Shown piece after piece: positions 11,900 to 24,039 of a stretch of DNA of 64,000 bases. Position numbers and translations under genes: made by a program. The notes under the pieces are model-generated. The model was not told where the DNA came from and made no database searches. It saw only the letters and a list, made by a program, of their open reading frames with translations. Origin of the DNA: Takakia lepidozioides (lineage: Eukaryota > Streptophyta > Takakiopsida > Takakiales > Takakiaceae). The stretch's first letter is position 1. The number at the start of each line of letters is the position of its first letter. The stretch is taken from positions 20,460,001 through 20,524,000 of the forward strand of contig CM060732.1 in the NCBI GenBank assembly GCA_030704615.1, given 5' to 3'.

Positions 11900-14135
11900 T
11901 TCTCCCTTAGGAGTAGCAGCAGTGTCTATAGCTTGCCCCAGCTGGTGGTATCACCCTCACCCCAACCCCATCAGCAGGCCAAACTCCAGTGGTGGTGACG
12001 GACAACGGTTTGCCACAACACCAGTCGAAACGCGTTTGTCTCCTTTAGCAACCATCCATCTCCGACCCTCTCCAATAGGACCACTTGCTTGCGCCTGAAG
12101 ATCAAACAGAGGTGCATAGTCCCAACACTGCCTTACTTCCACTCTATCTCTGGCTACGTTTGGAGTCCCACAGAAGCCACCTTACCACCGGTTATCCACT
12201 TGGCTTAAGACAACTGGTCCATGCTCACCCTCCTTCTGCCCCTGGACCTTCCATTTTGTCGATTCCTCCAGCTGTGTCACCCGGCCCTCCCACGGCTCCA
12301 CCCTTTCCACAACCACCAGTTGGTCCTACTACAGAACGTATTTCATGCTTGACTTGTGGTCGCCTTTTGCCCAAAGCAGTGGTTTGGCTCGCCATCAACG
12401 CACTTGCACAACTTTTTGGGCAAGCTAACTTTTCTGTGCACACTCCCCTCAGTGTCTAGACTCCTCCTCCATCCGTTGCATGGATGAGGCTCTCCTCATT
12501 TGATGTACTTAGAGCATTTCATTTGGGGTTGCCTCACATCCCTGCCGAGCTACACACGCATCGGGCTTGCCCTTCGTCAGGAGCACTCCTCACAATCAGG
12601 CTCTTCTGCTCACAGACGGCTTCGGCACAGCCTCATGTTGGGACATGTAAGCGAGTATTCTCGTGCAGCTCGCACTCTCACACCATTTGTTCCCGCCCCA
12701 CCTTCTACAGACATTATTGCCGCTCTGTAGGCTCTTCATCATGAGGCAGACAACATCCTTCCAACTTTTGACTTTCATGACTTCGAGCCGGATCAAGACT
12801 TTCAGCTGGATCTGTCTATGTTCACCAAGGCTTTTATCCGAAGTTTGCATCTTTCCGCACCAGGACCATCTAGTATGTTATACGAACATTTTGTGTGACT
12901 GTTTTTATCCAAAAGACTCTGCTAGCGGCTTCTCCCAACTTTTTCAAGTCTATTAATACATCGCCGCTGGCTGCATCCCCACTCCAGTGCCACGTCTTCA
13001 CGGAGCCTCCTGACTACTAGCCATGACCAAACACTTTGGAAACAACATCCATCCCATTGCCCTCGGGGAAATTTTGTATCGTCTTGTCAGTCATTCCCTG
13101 GTCATAGTGTTGTGATGCATTATCTACCCATCTCTTCCCACATCAATTTTGTATCGCCACTCTAGGCACAGTGTGAGGCTGCAATACATAGGATTTGGGC
13201 TATTCTCGATCTTCACCCGGGCTCGGTTGTGTTTCAAGTTGAGGTAGCAAACTTCCTCAATCCCATCTCCCGGCCCGCAGCGCCATCTTCCAAGAACTTT
13301 GCTCTGCTGGAGGGGATTTCCACCAACTCAATATCCATTTTATCAGACTGTTCTATATTGCATCTGTCGCCCCCCTTTTTTACAGTCACCGTTCTTGTAT
13401 ATGCGATTATACCGTCATCCGGTCAGAGGTTGGCACCCGATAGGGCGATCATTGGGAGGGACTTTTGTTTGCCATGGCACATCTGCGCACCCTTACATCA
13501 TCTGCAATAGCATTCCCAACTTGTCAGTTCCCTCAGTTGCTGACGACACTCACATGATCATTGGCCTGGCCAGCTTCGAGGTACTTCCAGCGTACTACCA
13601 CTTCGCCGCTCAGCTTCAGGGTGTAGGGCTATTGGTTCAATCTTGCAAAATGTGTTGCATGGTCTCCAAACGCCTTGACCCAGACTTTGTACCTCCCATT
13701 GTAGATGAATGTTTGATGTATGGATAAAAGACCCTCAAATATTGAAAGACTGAAATTTACAATGTTTCATGCCAGTGATGACAAAACTCTTCGCATCTTA
13801 GTTTATAAGGTGTTGATGTAAACTCAGAACTATCATCAATTATTCTATTGCAAATGAAAAAAAAAACCCCTTTAGCCAAAGTTGGCACAAACAAATATCA
13901 TTTCACCATTCGGCTACCATCGACCTCTTATTGGAGATACACCATTTCAATTCTCCTACAATAAAAGTGGACAAGCCATTGTCCACTTTTAACGAATAAA
14001 GTGTTCACACACTTCATCACACCATATGACGGCATTCGCGTCTTGGGCGTCCCTGTTGGTACCACCTCTTCCACTTCATCTTTTTTGGAGAATGTTCCTG
14101 ATCAGAATGTCATTCATTCCTCGCCAACCTAATTT
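11900..14135 (+). mobile_element. Decayed non-LTR retrotransposon with zinc finger and reverse transcriptase
   Basis: Across shifting frames this reads as one element. A Pro-rich stretch leads to a CLTCGR...ARHQRTC finger (about 12,345-12,410, frame broken in the middle). Then come reverse transcriptase landmarks: SAPGPSS (about 12,860), RPIA-like IHPIALGEILYRLV (about 13,050-13,095), a broken GTR.GD....LLFAMAHLRTL motif-B region (about 13,425-13,495), VADDTHMIIG carrying the catalytic ADD (about 13,537-13,566), and a downstream GIRVLGVPVGTT block (about 14,033-14,066). It differs from the LINE at 27.4 kb, which has FADD and an endonuclease. Stops and frameshifts make it inactive. Outer limits are uncertain. 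Confidence 0.75.
13963..13990. repeat. Perfect 12-bp hairpin inside the decayed retroelement
   Basis: aaaagtggacaa, 4-base loop gcca, ttgtccactttt. It lies in a segment (about 13,730-14,020) that interrupts the reverse transcriptase reading between the VADD part and the GIRVLGVPVG part, so it may belong to a secondary insertion. Confidence 0.7.
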
Positions 14136-14523
14136 AGGCAATAGGTTTGGATGACTGATCAGTGTAAATAGCTTAGTTTACCTTGCTTCTCTCTCCTCGT
14201 TTTTTTGTCATTTCCCAAGTTTGGGGTTTTTCTATCCTGTGTTCAAATTCCTTGTGTTTCTTGTAAATAAAGTTGTACATGCAGATTTCATCATACTCCC
14301 TACCCTGAAGGACACGGCCAATAAAATGAGATTTCACATCTTTGTTCATGAGAATTGGTCTTATGTCTCAACTCCGAACATCAGTCTAATTTTGCAGCAA
14401 GGGAATTGGTTTCTCAGAGATTATCCCCCAATCTGACCATTTCCAATGTGAGCATTTCTCGTAAGAGTGGGGCAACCAGGAGTTGCAGTCAAGTCAAATA
14501 TTATCTAGGAGCTTTTAGAGATG

Positions 14524-15298
14524 TTAACCCTTAAGTGTCAAAACTCATTTTCACCCTCTCGTGGAAAAACATGACCTTGGCCCACAAAAAAACATTTATC
14601 TATAGAATCTTTGTGTCCCTGTAAAACTGACCGTTGGAATTACTTCCCACCTACCCCACCTCCTACCACAAAAAAGTTTAACCAAAATCCAACTACCAGA
14701 TCTGAAGATTATGAAGTGTAGAGTGGGGACAAAAAAAAATCTCCACTAAGAACTAGGTGCCAAAAAAAGCAGTTTTTTGCTCGTATTTGACCCTCAACCC
14801 TCTCAAACCCCCGCCCTAGGTTTGGCCCACCCCTTGTGGCGTTTTTCTCGAGCCCCGAGCTTTGCCGCCATCGCGGCTGCCCCGCCCTGCATGGCGTTAG
14901 CCGGAGCTGCCATCGCCGTGGATTCAGGCTAGGGCCCAGCCCTGGGAATGCCTAGACCTGCGTTGGGCGCCATGCCCCTGCCGGGCAATCAAGGGGTTTG
15001 GGGGAGCGTGCCGCCCTAACCTTTATGGGGTATCTTTCAGTCACCCTAACCTGACCGCAGTTGCCATGTCAGCAACTTGGGCCAAATTGGCCTCAAAAAG
15101 CTGAGTGTGCCCCCTTCCAATTGGTCCAGACCCATACCCCTTCGGGCATTGACCAATTGGCCAATGCCATATGAAGGGGGACCCGATTATCTGTCGATTG
15201 AGCCAAAAAAAGGCCAATCAGCCTTAACACATGAAGTTATAGCTGGTTAAAGAAACCTAACCAACCCAAAACGGGTCGGTTTGACACTTAAGGGTTAA
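14524..15298. mobile_element. TTAA-flanked inverted-repeat transposon, piggyBac-like and non-autonomous
   Basis: The left end is TTAA then CCCTTAAGTGTCAAA (14528-14542). The right end is TTTGACACTTAAGGG (15280-15294) then TTAA (15295-15298). The 15-bp terminal repeats are exact and the element body is 767 bp. Termini starting CCC and duplication of TTAA are the signature of the piggyBac superfamily. The interior is GC-rich with no transposase-length frame, so it would be a MITE-like copy. A PIF/Harbinger element with a 3-bp TTA/TAA duplication is the main alternative. Confidence 0.6.
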
Positions 15299-17562
15299 TG
15301 TTAAGTGAGTATAGGTTTGAATATGTAGGCAGGTGTAACAACCTTGTGGATGCACGGAAAATTCGTATACGCACATGGATGAGATGTTGTCGAATTTGTG
15401 CACGGAAGGAGAAGCTGAGAGGATAAGTTTCCGGTCTGCATAACTAACAGTTGTAAACGGAGGCATTTGGATAGGTTTCAGCTGAGCCTCTATAGGAATA
15501 ACTTTACCAGCTACAGATGCAAAAGAATGGACTGGAATTTCTTCCCCACTAGGCTCCAAAGTATTGTATGAGGTTTCATTGAGGAGTTTCAAAATTTCTT
15601 GCTCTGTACGCTCATGTCTTAGTTGATCTGCAAAGTCTTGGTCTGCTCCTCTAGTTTCAACACCGCCACTTCGCACAACAATGTCTGCCAAGAGCTCCTG
15701 GCACCTCATCAGTTAGACACATTGCAGGCACAATTGGTGCCTAGAAAAGAAAATTAAACAGAGAGAAACACCTACACAATAGCAGGAGATGAATAATTTA
15801 AGAAGCTATTCTGCAAGAAGTATCTCATTGGAAGATGACATGCAAAGCCTAACAGAGCTCTAATGGCACATTACATAGCCCTTTCAAATGTTATATGCAA
15901 TTCCACTTGCTCCTATGAATACCTGCACACATTTTTTCATCAGCTCCACGCTAAACTGTGGCCCAGGGAGAGAGAAGAAGCAACCAATCCATGCAAAAAT
16001 AACCACCCAACATCACCAAAAAGAAATAAAAACAAGCGGCTAGTCGCGTAATGGCTCCACCCTAAAACTCCTAAAACTCTAAGTAGAAAATTTCCTTAAA
16101 AATGTTATTGAGATAAGATAATTACGTATTCACTACTTGGTAAACAAGGGGCAGAAGCCCTCTATTGAACTTTATTACAGATTATTTGAAGGGAAAAAAA
16201 TTAAAACCCTTGATTGTAATTTACATTTTAAGCATGTTCTGCATAAGAGCATGTTTTGCATGTTCTATTTTTTTTTTATATATTTTAAACATGTTCTGCA
16301 TAAGAGGAACAATTATTTATTTATTCATTTATAAAGCCGGGAACAGACTCAGGGCCTGGCAGAACTTTATTGATGTATGAATTAAGTAATCATGTATGAT
16401 AATGCAAAAATGATATTAAATTATTAAATTATTGAAATGATAGTTGAAATACTAACTAAAATATTGAGAATAACTAGCTGAAATATTAAAATACTTGCTG
16501 AAAATCTGGCTGAAATACTGAGATACTGAAATATTGAAATACCAATGTCTTCCCAATAATAATTCTGTCAACAGTCCAATGCTCTCTCTGCAATGGTGGC
16601 AGCAAAACAGATAGTGATGGCTGGTCCAACCATAACAAACCACAAGCAATTCAGAGAGGGGGTGTCTATCCATAATTTAGAGAGCCCACACAAAATGAGG
16701 TGCTAGCAAAGAGCGCCCCATTGCTTTCCATTTGTGGAGGCTGCCCCTGTTCTGTCGATATTATCACCTCTTGCCGCAACTTGGGTGTAACATCTGCATG
16801 AATGACTTCATTGGATAATTGATCTCTCAAATTCAAGGTTACATCCCTGAAATCTTGTATAATTAACTTTCCATTGGACGTCTGGCTAGTTCCGAACATA
16901 CCGCTCATCATTGGATATCAAGCAGTTATGGTAAAATGAGGTACTGAAGACCTACCACCTCATGTTGACTCCCCATTTCCCCACTGTTATGCAACTTTTC
17001 GATGCTAAATCCTCCGATACAGATACAAACATACAAACATATATACAGACACTGCTTGACACGATTGTTGGAGTATTACACATCCTGCAATCCGCCAAAG
17101 TAGAAGATTTGCAGGGACTCACCGAAAGGACAATATAGATCAACACACACAACAATAACTTGGACAAAATAGAAACCTAGGTCTTGCAGGCTGCCCTAAT
17201 TTGGAGGGTTTCAGATATAACTTATAACGGAGGTCAAACTTCGCAGCGGCATCGGACCACTCCCAGCCCATTACAAGTGTAGAGAAGGTAGACAGCAACA
17301 CAAAGGCTGACCATATCAACAACCACAGGAGGAAGCTACTTACTGTGCACAAGTTGTTGGCCTCGCACCGTCGCTCAAGTCTTCCTGCCAAGCGTTCCGC
17401 CCTTTCCTCCTTTAAGAAGTCCAAAGGCCAGGCTCCTCGCACAAACTGTACATATGGCACCATCTCTGCTCCCAGGGGTAGGACGACGAAGGCCAACGAA
17501 GGCCAGGGTTTTGCTAACATGAGAGCAGGGAGGAAAGGGAAGAAGTTTTCACTGGTCTCCAA
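15257..17562 (-). CDS. Possible exons of an unidentified minus-strand gene
   Basis: Three open stretches read in order on the minus strand. 17,344-17,562 ends in a strong donor (aca|gtaagt); its product is hydrophobic then charged (FLKEERAERLAGRLERRCEA). 16,666-16,911 encodes LIIQDFRDVTLNLRDQLSNE and a Gln/Glu-rich segment. 15,300-15,709 encodes QELLADIVVRSGGVETRGAD onward, an acidic, helix-prone segment. They have the composition of coding exons, but no family was recognised, intermediate splice sites were not all resolved, and the start and stop are unknown. The piggyBac-like element ends inside the last stretch (15,294), so the true stop lies before or within it. Confidence 0.3.
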
Positions 17563-17810
17563 CCATTTCCCAATGGTTGTTACTGGTTAAGAATATATTT
17601 CAAAAATAAATAAATAAATACAAATCAATATTTGATGCTCATTAATATCAATAGCAATGTTAACTAGTGAAGGTATGTATGTGAAGTTTGGGTGTTTTCC
17701 GGTGAAGGCATATCAGGATCTTCACCCGTTTTGGCACTGATGTGATGCGTGGTCTCCTCTTGAGGGAGGAGCCAATAAAATTGGCAAAGTCTTTCAACAC
17801 AAGGAATGGA

Positions 17811-18577
17811 GTCTCAACCAGTGTTGGCCGGGTATGGCATCTGGACATGCATACCCGGCGGTTATTTGCCGGTTATGCACATATGCATACCCGGAAAGTG
17901 CAGCCCCCGGAGGAACTGGCTATGGAAGGGAACCGGCAAAAGCCATCGAGCTTCCCTAACCGGCTAGAGAACTGGCATTGTGATTATAAGGGTGTTATAC
18001 CCGGAGCAGGATCCGGAGCAAATGGGGATGGCGTAGAGGCGGTTCTAGATAATATAGGTATAGGGGTTGGTGATGGTAGGGTGATGGTAGTTAAGATTAG
18101 GTGCACAACATTGAGGATGCCCAAGTAAATAGGAAATTAATTAGTTAGGCATTTGGCTAAACAATAGTTATAAACTTGGTGTATTACAGGGGCAGCCTGA
18201 AGGCAATAGATAGATGATAGGGGTTGAATGTTTGAACCCGAGACCCACAGGCCAATCCACGAGTGGCTTACCACCAGGCCACATCCCTCTTGTGTACTTT
18301 CACACACATACACAAAAATGCTAGAGAAAGTAAAAATATAAAATGGATGAATCCCATAGCCGGTACCATGGAACCGGCAATTTTTAAGATGGCATAACCG
18401 GTAGATTGAGAACCGGACAAGAAAAAATTCATGTGTTTAATGAGAACCTGTAACCGATATGTTTTTCAAACCTATTGATATACCCTGCTCCGGCCATCCA
18501 TTTTTTTCAAGGAGTAGGCCATAACCGGGACCGGAAGAGGGCTCAAAACATGGTACCCGGCCAACACTGGTCTGAAC
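17811..18577. mobile_element. Non-autonomous hAT-type transposon with 8-bp target duplication
   Basis: Terminal inverted repeats CAGTGTTGGCCGGGTA at 17819-17834 and TACCCGGCCAACACTG at 18554-18569. Flanking octamers are gtctcaac (17811-17818) and gtctgaac (18570-18577), 7 of 8 identical, as expected of an aged 8-bp hAT duplication. The 751-bp body is dense in ccggtta, accggc and acccgg motifs in both orientations, like the subterminal transposase-binding repeats of hAT elements. No transposase frame is present. Identification rests on ends and duplication. Confidence 0.85.
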
Positions 18578-18728
18578 CCACTTTCTCTTGCAATTCAGAC
18601 CGCTCTACAAGTCTCTCAAATGTCTTGCTGATTTTTAGATCACGTGAACCTGCAACACCCTGCCGACAAAGCCAAATCAGTGTGCAAGGATGACTTTGTT
18701 TGCATTCCATCCCACCTGAAGCACACAA
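18570..18728 (-). other. Possible exon interrupted by the hAT element
   Basis: The minus strand has an acceptor-like cttcag followed by an open stretch encoding MECKQSHPCTLIWLCRQGV through ELQEKVGSD, running straight into the hAT terminus. If the 751-bp element and one octamer are ignored, the same frame stays open for about 50 further codons in the left flank (17,818 down to about 17,660). This suggests insertion into an exon or an open UTR. No protein family recognised. Confidence 0.3.
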
Positions 18729-19554
18729 GGCTAATGAACGTAATTTTTTTATTTAAAAAAATTAGATACAAACCAGTCATTAGTGTATTCAGGGTTGCAA
18801 TCTACTACCTATAGTAAAATAAAAGAAAAAGAAATCTAGCTTTCTAGCTTTTCAATATGTTTGAGAACATGCTTGCATAAAACCTAGTAACAAAGGCAGT
18901 CCTTATGAAAGCTTTGCAGGGTTACAACATTAAGAATGCTACACTGCAAAGCTCAATTTCGAATTGAAGAGATGAAGATCAAGACACGAAAAGGATGTAG
19001 GCCCTCTTGAGGGGGTGCCATATGTTCAAACTTTTCCATGAGGCAAGCCTTTGAGGCTGAAGAGTGAAGAGTGTCGGCCCTTGTGCTCCTTGTGAGCCTG
19101 CTTTGGTATTGTGCTGTACATATCCACCTTCTTATGAAGTCCACATAATGCAAACCCAACTTCCAAACTGTTTGTGGCACTTGTATCTACACACCACCTC
19201 CCTCCCCCAAACCATTATAGCAGCCGTAGCTGAAAATCCTGCAGAACCGGTATAGGTATCAGAGAAAGTTGCAGGTATTTGATGGGATCCATGGTCTCTT
19301 TGCGATACTGGAAATTTTGCATGTGAGTGATTTGTCAGGAGCGAACCGTTGTGTATTTGAGATGCACTGGCTTACAATAGATTCGCTTTCATGCAGGTAC
19401 AGAATCTAAATGCGTGCAATCATGGTGCCAGAGCAATCTGGGCTTGCAGAAGTTTCAGGGTTTATCAATCGAGACTGTGGGTGGCAAATTATGAGTTTCT
19501 GATCACATGTTTTCTGCAACATCGAACTAGTGTTTGCGGGGATATTTCTGAGAA

Positions 19555-20796
19555 ATGCCGCGGCCACTATATGCCGGGCTCTTCCACAGATTCCGGTGGT
19601 ACCGAACATCACCATGGCTCTTCCCCCTTCAGGCCAGCAGAATGTCCACCTTGAGTTGCGCCAGTGGCTCTGCTCCGTGTCCTCCAGCTGATCAAAGCTT
19701 CTCAGCGAGTCATGTAGGTAAAGACGGTAGGAGATTTCGGTTTGCAACTGTGGTGGTGCGATCTATGAAGGAGGGAGATTCAGCTTTGGGAGCATGGGCT
19801 CATGCCTGCTCTCTCATTGGCACTGCCTCTCCCACCCTGGCAGTCGTCTTCATCTCCAAGCCAACCAAATCGGCCCTCCGAGCAGTCCAGGAGCTAGCCG
19901 GGCAGCTATCTAGTGTGGATCCCAATTCTGGAACTGTCTCGCAGAAGTTGGATACCAATTCTGGCTGTAAAAGTTCTGGAACTGTTGGTGCCCCTGTAGA
20001 CAACTCTCTCATAGACAAGGCTGGATCTGCTGAAATTGCACCTTTCATAGGTTGTGTTTCTGAAGGACTGGTTGATGAATTTGGGGATGATTGGCAATCT
20101 ATTCGGCAGCTTCATGATACCAAGAGTGAAAAAGCTCTACAGTCTGAGGGAGAAAATTCTTCCAGCACCTTAGGCTCAATGGTGGGAAGAGATCCAGATT
20201 GTAGGGCTGCCGAGCTTAAAAAGAGAACAAATACACCTGCTCCGCAAGTGGAGGCGTCAGGGCGACAAAGTGACGCATTTTTAGGGTTCAAATACGAAGG
20301 AACACGAGGAGGGGCAAGTGTATCCCAAGCACATTGCATGTCAGATTTTGAGAGAGCACAGGGGACCTGTCAAACGGCACTTAGAACCTCCGGTAAGCAG
20401 AAGGCAGATTTAGGATTTGAGGCTCCGGTTAGGGCTTTAAGTGGGAAAGAGGACACAGAAATTGAGGATGAAGGGAGCATCTCAGATTGGGAGGAGGTGT
20501 TTGTTGAGTATGCTGACATGAAAGGGGAAGATATTTGCACCCAGGAAGGCCAAGAGAATGGAGAAGTGGACGGCAGGGATGTAGGTGATCATGTGGAGGT
20601 GGACATTACTGTGGGATCTGAAAAGGGGTCTGAAGTGTCGAGGCAAGGATTGATGGGGTCTTTGAATGATTTGCCTGAATCATCTTTAAAGCATGCAATG
20701 AATACTATCTTGCAACCTCCTGCTAGGCAAAATGCCACAGATAAGGTTTTGCCCATGGACAATGACCCTCATGGAGGTAAGCACATGGTGATGGAA

Positions 20797-20831
<35 letters not shown>

Positions 20832-23725
20832 TAAATGTAGCTAAGTTGTTGTAACAACATTCAAGAACTGTTTGATCTCTCTGCTCATGCAAAACTATGT
20901 CTGGGCTGAGTCTTCCTATGTTGACATAGAATCTCAGTACGGCTGCCACCCTCTGTCAGGAACTGATGAAATCAGTGGGAGTTATAATAGTCATGGTTGT
21001 TGATTTGTCTCATAGATTGACTCTCTCAGTTATGAGACAGCATTGTTCATGACTTCCCTTGATGTTATGTCCCATTGACTATGTTTTGAAAACTCTTCCT
21101 TGCCTTGGATGTGGCTATTTTATCTTTGGTTACCTCTCGATTGTGAGTTCAGAGTTTACTAAACTCTAACATTGCTATGTATACCTGTTGATATTTATCT
21201 TGCTGTGAAGTTAGTTCTTGTTATCTTCTCCAATTTCATGCATCTTACCTGCCTGAATTCGTCAGTGGCACCCAGACAAGGCCAGGTTGTGTTCCTTACA
21301 GAGTTATGTATGTCTCGTTGGCTGAGCTTTAAGGTTCCAACCTTTATTCTATTAGTAAAGGCTAAAGGTGTTGATATCAGTTACTCTTGATGTTTTTTTC
21401 TCATCTGTGTGCTGCACATTAACAAAACCAAGCTCATTGGGAAAGGGCTGCAAACAGAGTACATCGTTAGAGATAAAGAAGGGATAAAAAACAGAACTAC
21501 GCTGCATGGGTCAATTGTAGTTGGCAATTACCAACGCTCCTCAGCACTCTTACCTATGTATAAACGGTTGGGATGTAGGTACCGAGATAGCAGCTGCAAT
21601 CCCTGGAGAGGAGGAAGGTCTAGAAAGACAGACGGTTGTTGGGGGCCGAGAGGTCACCATTCCATTGAAGGACATGATCCAAGCACCGGAGATCACTTCA
21701 GGGAATAGGGGTATTACTGGGTCAACCTTAGGCAAAGATGAAGATGAAGAGTTTACGCTAGTGCTTTGTATGGGACATCTGCCAGGGGCACGGGCAGTTG
21801 GCTTTGTTTCACCCACAACTGGACTGCCATACCTACCTGACATGGAAAGGGCAGTCACTGTCAACAATCCGCATATTGTCATGTTGGGTGCCCCAGGTTA
21901 ATTTTCTTCCCTCTATCTCTTTTGACCTTGGTAGGTGGAGAACAAGCGGCGAGTTGTGAGTGTCTCTACCCTACCCATGAGGGACGTGTGACCATATATG
22001 ATCTCCTAATAATATATTGGGAACCTCCTGGTAATGTGGGATCAAATTGATTCCAAGACCGTAGTCTCTCCCTTGTAGGATAGAGAACTCTATGTGACCC
22101 TTAGACCGCTGTTATCTGTGGCGGTATTTCTTTTCAAGCTTGCTCGTGGAACACTACGTGACTCTCTTTCTCTGGTTATGTGTATGTATCTCTCACTCCC
22201 GGCTTTATAGGATGAGTCTTATTCAGCATGTTTTCGATATTGCAGGTTTTGAGTTTCCAGAATTCAACCGGAGACTCTCCACAGTCTTCCCAAAAAGCTG
22301 CAGGTGGGATATGGATGGATTTCTGATTGGTGATTTGTATTTTCTCTTCCATCTCACGCAAGAAAGATGCAGGGCTTTTGGATGGCCTTGGAGCTGCTGA
22401 TCTCTCACCCCCCATCTAGAACCTTATGATTGAACTTTATTTTGCATTAGGTGGAACTTTTTCTAGCCAATGTTGATAGATAGTCATTGAATTTACTTAA
22501 GAAGGGCTTGGATCCCATGGGTCACACTACAAGAGAGAGAGAAGGTAGTTTATTACATCCTGGGAGTCCCAAAGGGCCCAAACGTGTGGAGAGAGATAGA
22601 AGAGAGTTTTATAACTTTCACAAAGTGACACAAAGTAGATCCACAAGAAACCACTTCAAAAAGCATCAAAAAATGTTTGAAGGAGAGGGACAGAAAAAGT
22701 GAAATCATGGGTTTGCAGCCGGAACTCTATTAGGTGAGCTGCCATGTGAATAGAACTGATTGTGGCTCGCTCATAGTGGACACTGTCTGTTTGAATAATC
22801 TAGCTTCACTCTAGCTGGTCTGAAGCAGAGTTGGACACTAGTAGTGAGGCACAGCTCTTATATCGGTTGGCTGTGTAGTCAAGTCAGAATCATCACCACT
22901 GCTCAAATATACTCCTCACATGATATCATGCCCCTGTTTTTGGGTTTAAAACCCACCAGGGTTTCAAGGCAGCTTGAGATGAAGGCACTTGTCCTATCTC
23001 AGGACAATGCGGTGACAGCGTTTCCAGTGTTGAGTTAAGGTCTACATGATAATAAGAGGCCTTTGTTAATTTTACACTGCCAATGTAGCCCTGTACCTTA
23101 ATCTGCCTGCAGTCACATGCCACACAAACTGTAAAACAGCAGAGCCGAGAGCGGATGAGATCTTGAAGGTGACTTCGGAGTGTTGCCGACTTCTGAGTGT
23201 TGCCGCCTTGGTTGCAGAGCAGGTGCATTTCTAGCACCTTTGTTTAGCTCCACTCGCAACCAATCGAGCAAACTTGCTGAACAGAAGACTGGCCCTCTCT
23301 TCTACGGCCTTCAGAATACTATGAAGGGTGTCGTTGGCCTTGCAGTCTCTTCTGAAGGTATTACCATCATCAATCTCATCATGTTTGAGTATTTTGAGTT
23401 CTCCAACAAACTGCCCCAACAGAAGGAATGGCTGTCCATTTACCGGTTTGCATTCTTGTTGCGGTTTCGATCTCAATGGAGTGTAGGTTTTTGTGATGGA
23501 TGAAAGGACCTGATGGATCCTTTGCATCCATGACAAGATTTGGCATTGGAGCATTGTGAGGACATAGTTGCTTCCATCCATACAGTTGTTGAGTTCTTTG
23601 TGCATGATTTTTGAAAATCAAGTCCTTCAGATGCACAAGAGTGAGCACGAGAGGTATACGTTGGCACTAATGAAATCCGCTTGACTGTGAGGGTGCTGGT
23701 GGATGGGTCAGAGGGAGCAGGTGAG
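19555..23725 (+). CDS. FIST-like domain protein (N-terminal part of a probable FIST-LON gene)
   Basis: Exons, with compatible phases: 19555-20776 (donor gtaagc), 21579-21896, 22246-22303, 23218-23357 and, less surely, 23652-23725. The first ATG gives a basic, acid-free leader (MPRPLYAGLFHRFRWYRTSP...), which suggests organelle targeting; ATG 19642 is an alternative. FIST hallmarks in order: SPTLAVVFISKPTK, VVGGREVT, CMGHLPGARAVGF, NPHIVMLGAP followed by F-F-P-F..RLSTVFP, then GVVGLAVSS. These match the FIST pattern GGREV...LPG...LLADP..F....LD..FPG...GVVGLAL. FIST is a small-ligand-sensing domain found in bacterial signalling proteins and in some eukaryotic F-box proteins. Exon 1 inserts about 290 acidic, low-complexity residues inside the domain. 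FIST_C was not recognised. Direction and phase run on into the LON exons. Confidence 0.6.
20796..21170. repeat. Intron copy of the dispersed repeat also at 1-450, led by a CT microsatellite
   Basis: A run of about 13 CT units (20,802-20,829) precedes sequence homologous to window bases about 60-450. It sits entirely in the first intron of the FIST-like gene. The pairing of a CT run with the same downstream sequence in both copies suggests one transposon family. Confidence 0.65.
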
Positions 23726-24039
23726 GTACCTGTGGATGCATTTGCTCAGTTTGTGCAAATGTCTCTGGGGATGCCGTGTATACCTGGTTTTATTTTCCTC
23801 GAGTACTTCCCATCCCCTTATTCCCTGCAGTTCTTCTGTCTAAACTGATTTGAGCACTCTAAGTGTACTGTTGCAATTTGAAAAATCAAGTCTTTCTTCA
23901 GTCAACCGTTCAGGGGCACAAGGCTTATGGCTATGGTACAGCAGATGTAAGGGTGGTGACCTAAACAAGAACTCATGCTAAAGAGAACCACTGTCAGTAG
24001 CTCTGATTTTACCGTTTGCTATCAACACGCAGTGAGGAG

